Shown: positions 16,201 through 25,756 of the stretch, piece after piece
Position numbering within the stretch: the first letter of the stretch is position 1
Layout: every line of letters starts with the position of its first letter
Assembly: GCF_020740535.1 (NCBI RefSeq)
Contig: NZ_CP082362.1
Span: 4,214,501-4,278,500 of the forward strand
Direction of reading: 5' to 3'
DNA: 64,000 bases
DNA from: Streptomyces profundus
GTDB lineage: Bacteria; Actinomycetota; Actinomycetes; Streptomycetales; Streptomycetaceae
Notes under the pieces: generated by a model
What the model saw: only the letters and a program-made list of their open reading frames with translations
What the model was told of the DNA's origin: nothing
The model's database searches: none
Translations under genes and position numbers: made by a program

Positions 16201-16776
16201 GAGCAGTCGGGGCATATCGCGGGCGTGGGCTTCGACCTCTATGTGCGCATGGTCGGCGAGGCGGTCGCGGACTACCGGGCGGCGTTGGAGGCGGGCGGCG
16301 GCGAGCCGGAGGAGGCGCCGCTCGAAGTGAAGATCGAGCTGCCGGTGGACGCGCATGTGCCGCACGAGTACGCGCCGGGGGAGCGGCTGCGGCTCCAGGC
16401 GTACCGGGCGATCGCCGCCGCCAACACCGAGGACGAGATCCGCGCCGTCCGGGAGGAGCTGGCCGACCGCTACGGCCCGCTGCCCGAGCCGGTGGAGAAC
16501 CTGCTGCTGGTGGCCGGGCTGCGGATGCTGGCCAGGGCCTGCGGGGTCGGCGACATCACGCTCCAGGGCAGCAGGATCAGGTTCTCGCCCGTCGAGCTGC
16601 GGGAGTCCCAGGAGCTGCGGCTGAACCGGGTCTACCCGGGATCGGTGGTCAAGCGGGGCACCAACCAGCTGCTGGTGCCCAGGCCGACCACGGCGCGGGT
16701 CGGCGGCAAGCCGTTGACGGGGAGGGAACTGCTCGCCTGGACCGGGGAGTTCCTCACCACGATCCCGGGGAGCTGA
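13231..16776 (+). CDS. mfd: Transcription-repair coupling factor Mfd
   Basis: The 1181-aa protein is full length. In order it has the UvrB-like N-terminal modules, the RNA-polymerase-interacting domain (LEPGDYIVHEQHGVGRY), and a RecG-like helicase with Walker A (CGDVGYGKTE) and DEEQ box (VIVDEEQRFGVEHKEQL). The motor ends with SGIDISNANT and QLRGRVGRG, and the C-terminal TRCF domain follows. It removes stalled RNA polymerase and recruits UvrA to lesions. ATG 13231 gives the usual start MTLHGLLDAV. It is transcribed alone. Confidence 0.98.
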   Translation: MTLHGLLDAVTQEPAFAEALTSAGDVGHPAVDLVGPPAARPLAVAALARAAKRTVLAVTATGREAEDLAAALRSLLPEDGVVEFPSWETLPHERLSPRADTVGRRLAVLRRLAHPRSDDPGSGPVSVVVAPVRSVLQPQVAGLGDLEPVALRNGQSADLTELTAALAAAAYTRVELVEKRGEFAVRGGILDVFPPTEEHPLRVEFWGDEVEEIRYFKVADQRSLEIAEHGLWAPPCRELLLTDEVRRRAAELAVEHPELDELLSKIAEGVAVEGMESLAPVLVDEMELLLDVLPAGSTVLVCDPERVRSRASDLVATSQEFLQASWAAAAMADSGRAPIDVGAASLRGIADVRAHARELGLPWWTVSPFSPDEELDTDTVRLGLRAPESYRGDVSRALADTKGWLADGWRVVYLTEAHGPAARTVEVLGGEGIPARLDPALTGEIEPAVVHVSCGALEHGFLVPGSRLAVLTETDLTGQRAAGREGARMPARRRKALDPLSLEPGDYIVHEQHGVGRYVEMAQRTVQGATREYLLVEYAPAKRGQPGDRLFVPTDQLDQVTKYVGGEAPTLHRLGGADWTKTKARAKKAVKEIAADLIKLYSARMAAPGHAFGGDTPWQRELEDAFPYAETPDQLTTIGEVKEDMERSVPMDRLICGDVGYGKTEIAVRAAFKAVQDGKQVAVLVPTTLLVQQHFGTFSERYAQFPVNVRPLSRFQSDADAKATLESLRDGTVDVVIGTHRLFSSEVTFKDLGLVIVDEEQRFGVEHKEQLKKLRANVDVLTMSATPIPRTLEMAVTGIREMSTITTPPEERHPVLTFVGPYEERQIGAAIRRELLREGQVFYIHNRVDSIDRVAAKLRQIVPEARIATAHGQMGETALERVVVDFWEKKFDVLVSTTIVESGIDISNANTLVVERGDTFGLSQLHQLRGRVGRGRERGYAYFLYPPEKPLTETAHERLATIAQHTEMGAGMYVAMKDLEIRGAGNLLGGEQSGHIAGVGFDLYVRMVGEAVADYRAALEAGGGEPEEAPLEVKIELPVDAHVPHEYAPGERLRLQAYRAIAAANTEDEIRAVREELADRYGPLPEPVENLLLVAGLRMLARACGVGDITLQGSRIRFSPVELRESQELRLNRVYPGSVVKRGTNQLLVPRPTTARVGGKPLTGRELLAWTGEFLTTIPGS

Positions 16777-16807
16777 CCGCCTGACGAGGCGTACAGCGCC
16801 TGGTGGG

Positions 16808-16879
16808 CTCCCCCGCCAGGACTCGAACCTGGACAATGCGAGTCAAAGTCGCATGTGCTGCCGATTACACCACAGGGGA
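16808..16879 (-). tRNA. tRNA-Gln (anticodon TTG)
   Basis: Read on the minus strand, the acceptor stem TCCCCTG pairs with CGGGGGA, with discriminator G. The anticodon stem-loop is TGCGA-CTTTGAC-TCGCA, giving anticodon TTG for CAA. The T-arm is CCAGG-TTCGAGT-CCTGG. CCA is not encoded. Confidence 0.95.
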
Positions 16880-17140
16880 ATGGTGCGTCACCGGGGCCGC
16901 CAGAGGCGGATGACGCCCGATCGACCCCCACACTATGCCAGCCCTCGGGGCTCCCTCGCGACGGCATACCCCGTATCGCCGTAGAGTGGGTGCGGGTCCG
17001 CCGGCGGCGGGCCCGGGGAGGTGGGGCCCTCCCCCCGACGAACCGCGGCGACGACGCCGACAACGGTCCCTACGCGTGACAGGACGCGCCCGCCTCGGCG
17101 GCGGGTTCGGATACCGAACGTGTAGGGAGAGTGACCGTCG

Positions 17141-17650
17141 ATGACCGATCCATTGCGGAACGGGCCGCAGGACCCCGAGCCCGTCGACCCGGACGTCCCG
17201 CTCGAACCGCCCGTGTCGCGGGCCGGGACGCTCGCCGGCTACGGCGCGGTCGCCGCCGGCGGCGCCCTGGGCGCGCTGGCCAGGTTCGGCGCCGGACGGC
17301 TGTGGCCGACCGCGCCCGGCGCCTTCCCCTGGACCACCCTCGCCGTGAACGCGGTGGGTTGCCTGCTGATCGGCTGCCTGCTGGTCGCGGCCACCGAGCT
17401 GTGGTCGGCGCGCCCACTGCTGCGCCCGTTCGCCGGCACCGGGCTGCTCGGCGGCTTCACCACCTTCTCCACCTACGCCGTGGACGCGCGCGGCCTGTTC
17501 GCCGACGGCAGCGCCTGGGCCGGTCTCGGCGTGCTCGCCGGCACGGTCGCCGCCGCCCTGATCGCCGTGACGGTGGGCGCCTGGGGCGCACGCCGGGCGC
17601 TACGCCCGGTGCTCGCACGCCGGGCGATGCGCGCGAAGGAGCGCCGATGA
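17141..17650 (+). CDS. crcB: Fluoride ion channel CrcB/Fluc (first copy)
   Basis: The 169-aa protein has four membrane helices after a Pro/Asp-rich 30-residue tail. Family motifs are GGALGALARFGAGR, TLAVNAVGCLLIGCLL and GLLGGFTTFSTYAVD, the last with the Phe/Thr track that lines the fluoride pore. Fluc channels are dual-topology dimers that export F-. The ATG has AGGGAGAG about 10 nt upstream. Its stop overlaps the next crcB start (ATGA), so the two subunits are translationally coupled and probably form a heterodimer. I saw no fluoride riboswitch upstream. Confidence 0.95.
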   Translation: MTDPLRNGPQDPEPVDPDVPLEPPVSRAGTLAGYGAVAAGGALGALARFGAGRLWPTAPGAFPWTTLAVNAVGCLLIGCLLVAATELWSARPLLRPFAGTGLLGGFTTFSTYAVDARGLFADGSAWAGLGVLAGTVAAALIAVTVGAWGARRALRPVLARRAMRAKERR

Positions 17651-18024
17651 CGGACTATCTGCTGGTCGCACTGGGGGGAGCGGTGGGAGCACCGCTTCGC
17701 TACGGGGTGGACCGCGCGATCAGGGCCCGCCGCGACTCGCCCGTCCCCTGGGGCACCTTCCTGGTCAACGTGGTGGGTTCGCTGGTCCTCGGCCTGCTGG
17801 CCGGCGCCGCGCTCGCCGGGGCCACGGGGGAGCGGCTCGGGCTGCTGCTGGGCACCGGCCTCTGCGGCGCGCTGACCACGTACTCCACCTTCTCCTACGA
17901 GGCGCTGCGGCTGGTGGAGACCGGCGCGGGACGGATCGCGGCCGGCTATGTGCTGGGCTCCGTCGGGGCCGGGTTCACAGCCGCCTTCGCCGGGCACGCG
18001 CTGGGCCGCCTCTGCTGGGGCTGA
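17647..18024 (+). CDS. crcB: Fluoride ion channel CrcB/Fluc (second copy)
   Basis: The 125-aa second Fluc subunit has motifs GGAVGAPLRYGVDR, TFLVNVVGSLVLGLL and GLCGALTTYSTFSYE. It lacks the N-terminal tail of its neighbour. The ATGA overlap with the first copy fits the paired-gene arrangement known for heterodimeric Fluc proteins. Confidence 0.95.
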   Translation: MTDYLLVALGGAVGAPLRYGVDRAIRARRDSPVPWGTFLVNVVGSLVLGLLAGAALAGATGERLGLLLGTGLCGALTTYSTFSYEALRLVETGAGRIAAGYVLGSVGAGFTAAFAGHALGRLCWG

Positions 18025-18107
18025 GCCGGGCCCGTTCCGACACGGGCGGCGCCGGGCTTTCCGCCCGCCGGGAAACCCACTGGCCTCCCGCCCGTAGGCT
18101 GGTCTTC

Positions 18108-19493
18108 ATGGATGCGAAGGGGGCGCCCATGGCGGGAAGCGACTTCTCGCTGTTGTGGTGGACGCGGCGGCGCGGGGTGGCGCTGGACGCGGGGCTCGCG
18201 TTGCTCTCGGCCGCCGAGTGCGCGATGCAGGGGGTGGTCTTCGCCGACAACACCGGGCTGCCGGTCGGCCTGGTGGTGGTGCCGGGGGTGGTGGCCGGGC
18301 TCACGCTGCTGCTGCGCCGCCGCTGGCCGCTGGCCGTGATCCTGATCGCGATCGCGGTGCTGCCGGCGAACATGGGCGGGATGCTGGCGCTGGTCGGCCT
18401 CTACACGCTGGCCACCACGGACGCGCCGCGTCGGGTGATCGGGGCCCTGGCCTGCATGGAGGGCCTGGGCATGATCATCGTCACCTACCTCCTGCTGGAC
18501 AACGATCCGGCGATCAGGGAGCAGGCCGTCCCGGTGTGGTTCCGGCCGCTGGTGGCCGTGCTGTTCGGCGTGGCCACGGTGGTGCCTCCGGTGCTGCTGG
18601 GGATGTATGTCCGGGCGAGACGCCGGCTGGTGGAGACGCTGCGGGATCGCGCGCTCGGCCTGGAGCGGGAGCTGGGGCTGCTGGCCGACCGGGCCGAGGA
18701 GCGGGCCGAGTGGGCGCGTGGCGAGGAGCGGCGCAGGATCGCCAGGGAGATGCACGACGTGGTGGCCCACCGGGTGAGCCTGATGGTGGTGCACGCGGCG
18801 GCCGTCCAGGCGGTGGCGCCCAAGGATCCGGAGAAGGCCGCCAGGAACGCCGCGCTGATCGGGGACATGGGCCGGCAGGCGCTGACCGAGCTGCGCACCA
18901 TGCTGGGCGTGCTGCGCGCGGCGGACAAGGTCGTCGAACGGGCCGGCCCCTCGCCCGAGGAGTCGTCCTCCGACGCCTCGCCGTCGTCCCAGGCGTCCTC
19001 CCGGCTGGCGGAGATCGCCGCGGGCGCGGGCCGGGAGCGGCGGCCCTCGGCCGGTGACAACGGCGGCGCCGGCGGGCCTCGGCTCACCGGGTTGACGGCC
19101 CTGGTCGAGGAGTCACGTGCGGCCGGCATGACGGTGGAGCTGGCCGTCGAGGGCGAGCCGAGGCCCTATCCGGAGCAGGTGGAGTCGACCGCCTACCGGG
19201 TGGTCCAGGAGGCGCTGACCAATGTGCACAAGCACGCCGCCGGGGCAGCCGCCTGGGTGCGGCTGGCGCACCGGGACGGCGAGGTGGCCGTGCAGGTGCG
19301 CAACGAGGCGCCGGCGGACGGCGTCCGGGCGCCGCACGAGGCGAGGCTGCCGAGCGGCGGGAACGGCCTGGTGGGCATGCGGGAGCGGGTGACCGCGCTG
19401 GGCGGCGGCTTTGTCTCGGGGCCGACGGACGAGGGCGGCTTCCGCGTCTCGGCGGTCATCCCCGGCGCAGAGGAGGAGCGGGCGGGTGGCTGA
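18108..19493 (+). CDS. Sensor histidine kinase (NarL/DesK group), no adjacent response regulator
   Basis: The 461-aa protein has about six N-terminal helices (to residue 170), a coiled stretch, and a HisKA_3 dimerisation domain with the phosphorylated His at 216 (EERRRIAREMHDVVAHRVS). The HATPase domain has N box (ALTNVHKHA) and G box (GGNGLVGMRERVTALGG). A Ser/Glu-rich 60-residue linker splits the two. The group normally works with a LuxR-type regulator, but none is adjacent; the stop overlaps a P450 gene by 8 nt. ATG 18108 has TAGGCT 7 nt upstream (leaderless); ATG 18129 with GAAGGGGG is an alternative. Confidence 0.9.
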   Translation: MDAKGAPMAGSDFSLLWWTRRRGVALDAGLALLSAAECAMQGVVFADNTGLPVGLVVVPGVVAGLTLLLRRRWPLAVILIAIAVLPANMGGMLALVGLYTLATTDAPRRVIGALACMEGLGMIIVTYLLLDNDPAIREQAVPVWFRPLVAVLFGVATVVPPVLLGMYVRARRRLVETLRDRALGLERELGLLADRAEERAEWARGEERRRIAREMHDVVAHRVSLMVVHAAAVQAVAPKDPEKAARNAALIGDMGRQALTELRTMLGVLRAADKVVERAGPSPEESSSDASPSSQASSRLAEIAAGAGRERRPSAGDNGGAGGPRLTGLTALVEESRAAGMTVELAVEGEPRPYPEQVESTAYRVVQEALTNVHKHAAGAAAWVRLAHRDGEVAVQVRNEAPADGVRAPHEARLPSGGNGLVGMRERVTALGGGFVSGPTDEGGFRVSAVIPGAEEERAGG

Positions 19494-20739
19494 GCACGAT
19501 GCCGCGCCCGGCCTGTTCGCGCCGGGTTTCGTGGCAGATCCCTATCCGGCGTACGCCTGGCTGCGGGAGAACGCGCCGGTGCACCGGGCGACGTTGCCCA
19601 GCGGGGTGGACGCCTGGCTGGTGACCCGCTACCGGGACGCCAGGGCCGCGCTCGCCGATCCCCGGCTCAGCAAGAACCCGCGCCGTCACCAGGCGGAGGA
19701 GCACGCCTCGGGGCGGGTCGGCATCCCGGGCGAGCGCGGCGCCGGGCTGATGACGCATCTGCTCAACATCGACCCGCCCGACCACACCCGGCTGCGGCGG
19801 CTGGTCTCCAAGGCGTTCACGCCGCGCGGGGTCGCCGCCTTCGAGCCGAGGGTGCGGGAGTTGACCGAGCGGCTGGTGGACGGCTTCGCGGCCCGCGGCT
19901 CGGCCGATCTGATCGACGAGTTCGCCTTTCCGCTGCCGATCTACGCCATCTGCGATCTGCTGGGCGTACCGCCCGAGGATCAGGACGACTTCCGCTCCTG
20001 GGCCGGGATGATGCTGCACACCACGGGGAAGCGCGGCGGGGTGGGGCGCGCGGTCAAGCGGATGCGCGGATATCTCGCCGAGCTGATCGGGCGGAAGCGC
20101 CGGGAGCCGGGCGACGACCTGATCTCCGCGCTGATCCGCGCCTCGGACCACGGGGAGCAGCTCACCGAGGAGGAGGCCGCGGCGATGGCCTTCATCCTGT
20201 TGTTCGCCGGCTTCGAGACCACGGTCAACCTGATCGGCAACGGGGTGTACGCGTTGCTCCGCGACCCCGACCAACTCGCCCTGCTGCGGCGGGCGGCGGC
20301 CGAGGGCGACGAGGGGCTGTTGGCCACGGCGGTGGAGGAGTTGCTCCGCTACGACGGCCCGGTGGAGCTGGCGACCTGGCGGTTCGCCACCGAGCCGCTC
20401 GTCCTGGGCGGTCAGCGGATCGCGGTGGGCGAGCCGGTGCTGGTCGTGCTGGCGGCAGCGGACCGGGATCCGGCGCGTTTCGCCGACCCCGACGCCCTGG
20501 ACCTCACGCGCACCGACAACCCCCATCTCGGCTACGGCCACGGCATCCACTACTGTCTGGGCGCGCCCCTGGCCAGAGCCGAGGGGCGCACGGCGCTCTC
20601 GGTGCTGTTGCGGCGGCTGCCCGATCTCCGTCTGGCCAGCGAGGCGCCCGAACTCCGCTGGCGCGGTGGGCTGATCATGCGTGGGCTCCGTTCGCTGCCC
20701 GTGGAGTTCACACCGGAACGAGTGACGGAGCGTCAGTAG
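19486..20739 (+). CDS. Cytochrome P450 (CYP105/107-like bacterial class)
   Basis: The 417-aa protein begins at GTG 19486 inside the end of the kinase gene (RBS GAGGAGCGGG). Hallmarks are the I-helix oxygen groove (ILLFAGFETTVNLIGNG), the K-helix ExxR (VEELLRYDGP) and the heme loop YGHGIHYCLGAPLAR with C357 as ligand. It is a soluble monooxygenase that needs a ferredoxin and reductase, neither of which is nearby. Translational coupling to a sensor kinase is odd. The substrate is unknown. Confidence 0.95.
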   Translation: MAEHDAAPGLFAPGFVADPYPAYAWLRENAPVHRATLPSGVDAWLVTRYRDARAALADPRLSKNPRRHQAEEHASGRVGIPGERGAGLMTHLLNIDPPDHTRLRRLVSKAFTPRGVAAFEPRVRELTERLVDGFAARGSADLIDEFAFPLPIYAICDLLGVPPEDQDDFRSWAGMMLHTTGKRGGVGRAVKRMRGYLAELIGRKRREPGDDLISALIRASDHGEQLTEEEAAAMAFILLFAGFETTVNLIGNGVYALLRDPDQLALLRRAAAEGDEGLLATAVEELLRYDGPVELATWRFATEPLVLGGQRIAVGEPVLVVLAAADRDPARFADPDALDLTRTDNPHLGYGHGIHYCLGAPLARAEGRTALSVLLRRLPDLRLASEAPELRWRGGLIMRGLRSLPVEFTPERVTERQ

Positions 20740-20740
20740 T

Positions 20741-20801
20741 GTGATCTGTACGTGATCTGCGTGGGATCGGCTTGTGATCGTGCCGTGCGGACGGCTAGGT
20801 T
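20741..20801 (+). promoter_or_regulatory. rpf promoter with four 11-bp-phased direct repeats
   Basis: GTGATC occurs at 20741, 20752 and 20774, and GGGATC at 20763, so four boxes start exactly 11 bp apart. The last overlaps a -35-like TTGTGA (20772-20777), 18 bp before TAGGTT (20796-20801). One-turn direct repeats are the site type of OmpR-family regulators such as PhoP. Which regulator binds is unknown. Confidence 0.6.
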
Positions 20802-20841
20802 CCCCTCATCCGCAACAGTGTTCGCTTGGGAGGGTCCGCAG

Positions 20842-21774
20842 ATGCGCTCCGGGACAGGTCGTCATCGTCGCCCACGGCAGGCTCCTGCCTTTATCGTCGC
20901 AGCGGGCGTCACCGGCGCCGGCATCGCCATGCCGCTGCTGACCGCCGCGTCCGCCTCCGCCGTCAGCGACGACGCCTGGGACCGAGCGGCCGAGTGCGAG
21001 TCCGGCGGCCGATGGAGCGCCAACGAGGGCAACGGCATGTACGGCGGCTTCCAGTTGACGCTGGACCAGTGGGAGGCGTACGGCGGCCTGGAGTTCGCCA
21101 TCCGGCCCGACCTCGCCAGCCGGGTGCAGCAGATCTCCGTGGCCGAACGGCTGGTCGCCGACATGCGGATGGGGGCGCTGCCGGGTTGCGGGGTGGCCTC
21201 GGGCGTGTGGCAGGAGTACCGCCAGGAGAAGCGCGAGGAGATAGACCGGGCCGAGGAGGCCGAGGAGGCCCAGGCGGAGGAGGAGATCGGCGCCTCGCCC
21301 GAGGAGTCGTCCGCCGAGGCCGGCGATGAGGACCGCCCGGGCGATGTCACCCCCGAGCCGGAGCCGGTCGAGGAGGCGCCGGACGCCGGGGACCGGCCGG
21401 AGGAGGAGCCGGCCGAGGGCGCGACGGACGAACGCGAGGCCGAGGAGCAGCCGGAGGCCGAGGGTTCGGGCCGGCACCGTGGCGATCCGGATCCGGCGGA
21501 GACCGGGGCGGCGGAGCGGGATGCCGAGCGGGGGTCCGAGCAGGCCAGGGGAGATCGGGGCGACCGCGAGGAGGACGGGCTGGACGAGCGGGCGAGACCG
21601 TCCGACGGCGAGTACCGCGTGCTGCCCGGCGACACGCTCTCCCATATCGCCCTGGAACAGGGTGTTTCGGGCGGATGGACCGTCCTCTACCAGGCGAACG
21701 AATCGGTCATTGGGGACGACCCGGACTATATTCTTCCCGGGCAGCGGCTGGACTTGAGCACGGCGAGCCGTTAA
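20842..21774 (+). CDS. Resuscitation-promoting factor-like secreted protein with LysM domain
   Basis: The 310-aa protein has a signal peptide (basic start; hydrophobic AFIVAAGVTGAGIAM; cleavage near ASASA). The Rpf lysozyme-like domain covers about 45-120 (DDAWDRAAECESGGRWSANE, where the Glu after AEC is the catalytic one; GMYGGFQLTLDQWEAYGG). A 130-residue Glu/Pro-rich acidic linker leads to a C-terminal LysM (YRVLPGDTLSHIALEQGVSG). Such enzymes cleave peptidoglycan during germination or regrowth. ATG 20842 follows GGGAGGG. It has its own promoter but, unlike the next gene, no c-di-AMP riboswitch. Confidence 0.92.
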   Translation: MRSGTGRHRRPRQAPAFIVAAGVTGAGIAMPLLTAASASAVSDDAWDRAAECESGGRWSANEGNGMYGGFQLTLDQWEAYGGLEFAIRPDLASRVQQISVAERLVADMRMGALPGCGVASGVWQEYRQEKREEIDRAEEAEEAQAEEEIGASPEESSAEAGDEDRPGDVTPEPEPVEEAPDAGDRPEEEPAEGATDEREAEEQPEAEGSGRHRGDPDPAETGAAERDAERGSEQARGDRGDREEDGLDERARPSDGEYRVLPGDTLSHIALEQGVSGGWTVLYQANESVIGDDPDYILPGQRLDLSTASR

Positions 21775-21800
21775 GGCCGGCTCGTCCGGGGTCACTTCGC

Positions 21801-21815
21801 GACCGCTTCGCGGTC
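21801..21815. terminator. Small hairpin after first rpf gene
   Basis: GACCG-CTTCG-CGGTC forms a 5-bp stem with a stable-type loop 27 nt after the stop. The evidence for termination is weak. Confidence 0.35.
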
Positions 21816-21969
21816 CCGTCCGGGGTGCCGAAGATGTGACGCTCCTCTCCCTTTCGGTCGTGCTTGTCCCGCATCTCCCTCCTGTCCGTTGAGCGGCTGA
21901 CCTGCGATAAGGCGGCGTTCCTTGGTCAAAATCGGTCAAGTTGGGTCGATCTGGCGATCTTCATCGTTC

Positions 21970-21999
21970 TTGAATCGTTAGTTGAGGTGTGTTTAGTGT
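21970..21999 (+). promoter_or_regulatory. Candidate promoter of the riboswitch-rpfA transcript
   Basis: TTGAAT (21970-21975) and TAGTGT (21994-21999) are separated by 18 bp. This places the transcript start about 25 nt before the riboswitch core. The surrounding 21820-22000 is unusually AT-rich for the window and has no gene. Confidence 0.5.
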
Positions 22000-22029
22000 C
22001 CCCTCGCCCGGTTTTCCGCCGGGCGCCTG

Positions 22030-22258
22030 GGGCGTTACGCCAAATCCTGTCGCCGGCCCGGGGACCACCATCGCGCACCACCGCAGACAGGAGCGGGGGA
22101 CCCACCACGAACCCGGCCGCCCATGGCCGCTCGTGTCCGCCGGCCCGGAACGAACCCGTACCGGGACGGCTTGGGGTGAAGCCGACGGGCGGCGTCAACC
22201 GCCCTGCCGGCCGGGCGACTCACCAGTCCCGAACCCGACAGCTGACCTCGTAGGCGTC
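22030..22258 (+). promoter_or_regulatory. c-di-AMP riboswitch (ydaO/yuaA type)
   Basis: The leader holds the conserved ydaO blocks in order: CAAATCCTGTCGCC (about 22041), GGGGGACCCACCA (about 22094), GGGGTGAAGCCG (about 22173) and a 3' end GACAGCTGACCTCGTAGGCG (about 22237-22256). A GC-rich variable arm lies between. The class binds c-di-AMP and in Streptomyces is known to control rpfA, turning expression off when ligand is high. Edges are approximate. Confidence 0.93.
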
Positions 22259-22264
22259 CGGTGA

Positions 22265-22927
<663 letters not shown>

Positions 22928-22948
22928 CGCGACAGCGCCAGGACCGAA

Positions 22949-23004
22949 GGGTGCCGGGCCGGTGCGGGGAGCCCCGTTCACCGGCCCGGCACCCGCTTTT
23001 CTTC
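22949..23004 (+). terminator. Intrinsic terminator of rpfA
   Basis: A perfect 16-bp stem (GGGTGCCGGGCCGGTG and its complement) is extended by an inner CGGGG-AG-CCCCG helix. The T-rich run GCTTTTCTTC follows. Confidence 0.93.
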
Positions 23005-23197
23005 AACGGTTAAACAAAAAGCTTTCCCGCGTGGACGCCCAGGCTGAACTGCGCGTTTGACGTGCCGGACGGCGATTGGGGCGTGCTGGCGGATGGGGTG
23101 GGGCCGGGAGCCGGTTAGGCTCAGGGGGTTGTCCCCATGACAGCCAGACGCCAGACAACAGACACAGCCAGGGTCACGTCACCCTGACCAACTCTGA

Positions 23198-24493
<1,296 letters not shown>

Positions 24494-24504
24494 GGCCACG
24501 CGAC

Positions 24505-24527
24505 CGCGGGGCCGAGCCGGCCCCGCG
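24505..24527 (+). terminator. Hairpin after eno
   Basis: CGCGGGGCCG-AGC-CGGCCCCGCG is a perfect 10-bp stem, 11 nt after the stop, without a T-tract. Confidence 0.65.
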
Positions 24528-24648
24528 CTCCTGCTCGGGTGGACTTCCGCGCGCTTCGGTCGGCCACCTGACCGTGTCCCCGCCATCCGTCCCGTACGGT
24601 GGCGGGGACGTGTCGTGGCAGCCAGGCAGCGGGTGAGAGGGAGGCGAT

Positions 24649-25155
24649 GTGGCCGCGCAGCGGGACCGGTTCTCCACCGCCACTCGGCTGAGGGCACTGG
24701 GCGAGCAGGCCGCCGCCCGGGTCTACCGGGCGCAGAGCCGCCGCCTCGCCGGGCCGAGACAGCCCGGTGGTCCGCCCCGGCGCAACCGGCTCACCGGCCG
24801 GGCCGCGCTGCTGGCGTTGGTGGTCTGCTCGCTGGTCGTGGCGCTCGCCTATCCGCTGCGGCAGTACGTGCAGCAGCGCTCGGAGATCGCCGACCAGCGT
24901 CGGCAGGCCGAGGAGGCCGCGGACCGGGTCGAGGAGCTGCGGGACGCCAAGGCCCGCTGGCAGGACGACGCCTATGTGGAGCGTCAGGCCAGGGAGCGGC
25001 TGCGCTATGTGCGCCCGGGCGAGATCGGCTATCTGCTGCCGGACGAGTCCGGCGGCGAATCCGACGAACGGCTGCGCACCCGGGGGTCGTCGGCGCCCCG
25101 TCCGTGGCATCAGAATCTCTGGGACGGCATCGACCGGGCCGACCAGCCCAGGTGA
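24649..25155 (+). CDS. FtsB/DivIC-family septum formation initiator
   Basis: The 168-aa bitopic membrane protein has a basic cytoplasmic N-terminus of about 50 residues and one helix (ALLALVVCSLVVALAYPL). A periplasmic coiled coil (RSEIADQRRQAEEAADRVEE) and the family end motif (ERLRYVRPGEIGYLLPDE) follow. It should join FtsL and FtsQ in the divisome. GTG 24649 follows GAGGGAGGCG. It sits between eno and DUF501, the conserved actinobacterial order, and is probably cotranscribed with the next two genes. Confidence 0.92.
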   Translation: MAAQRDRFSTATRLRALGEQAAARVYRAQSRRLAGPRQPGGPPRRNRLTGRAALLALVVCSLVVALAYPLRQYVQQRSEIADQRRQAEEAADRVEELRDAKARWQDDAYVERQARERLRYVRPGEIGYLLPDESGGESDERLRTRGSSAPRPWHQNLWDGIDRADQPR

Positions 25156-25213
25156 GCCGTGGGGCGCGCGCCCCCCACAGTGCCCGTTGACGCTTCGTAA
25201 AGAGAGTTCGCTC

Positions 25214-25756
25214 GTGGAAACCCCAAGTCCGACCGACGTCCTGGCGATCGAGGAGCAGCTCGGCCGGCCCCCGCGCGGACTGCGCGCGATCGCCCACCGC
25301 TGCCCCTGCGGGAACCCCGACGTGGTGGAGACGGCGCCCCGGCTGCCGGACGGCTCCCCGTTCCCCACCGTCTACTACCTGACCTGCCCGCGCGCCGCCT
25401 CCGCCATCGGGACCCTGGAGGCCAACGGCGTGATGCGGGAGATGACCGCGCGGCTGGCCGCCGATCCCGAGCTGGCGGCGGCCTACCGGAAGGCGCACGA
25501 GGACTATCTGGCGCGCCGGGACGCGATCGAGGTGCTGGCGGGGTTCCCGAGCGCCGGCGGGATGCCGGATCGGGTGAAGTGCCTGCATGTGCTGGTGGCG
25601 CACTCGCTGGTCGCCGGGCCTGGCGTCAACCCGCTGGGTGACGAGGCGTTGGCGATGCTGCCCGAGTGGTGGCGCGCGGGGCGCTGCGTGGGCGCCGAGC
25701 AGGGCGGGTCCGGGGCGAACGCCGTTCAGGCACCGGTGCGAGGAGAGCGCGCATGA
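25214..25756 (+). CDS. DUF501 family protein
   Basis: The 180-aa protein has the DUF501 features: a Cys pair HRCPCGNPDVVET, FPTVYYLTCPRAASAIGTLE, and C-terminal RVKCLHVLVAHSLVAGPGVNPLGDEAL. Conserved Cys and His residues suggest metal binding. In Actinobacteria it lies between ftsB/divIC and ppx, as here. GTG 25214 is chosen; the stop overlaps the ppx start. Function is unknown. Confidence 0.88.
   Translation: METPSPTDVLAIEEQLGRPPRGLRAIAHRCPCGNPDVVETAPRLPDGSPFPTVYYLTCPRAASAIGTLEANGVMREMTARLAADPELAAAYRKAHEDYLARRDAIEVLAGFPSAGGMPDRVKCLHVLVAHSLVAGPGVNPLGDEALAMLPEWWRAGRCVGAEQGGSGANAVQAPVRGERA

Noticed and set aside
14329..16836. 835-aa minus-strand frame
   Set aside because: It is antisense to mfd and continues into the tRNA-Gln region; composition is that of a shadow frame.
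16880..17140. Fluoride riboswitch before crcB
   Set aside because: None of the conserved aptamer blocks could be found.
20740..20841. Second c-di-AMP riboswitch before the first rpf gene
   Set aside because: The gap is only about 100 bp and lacks all ydaO blocks.
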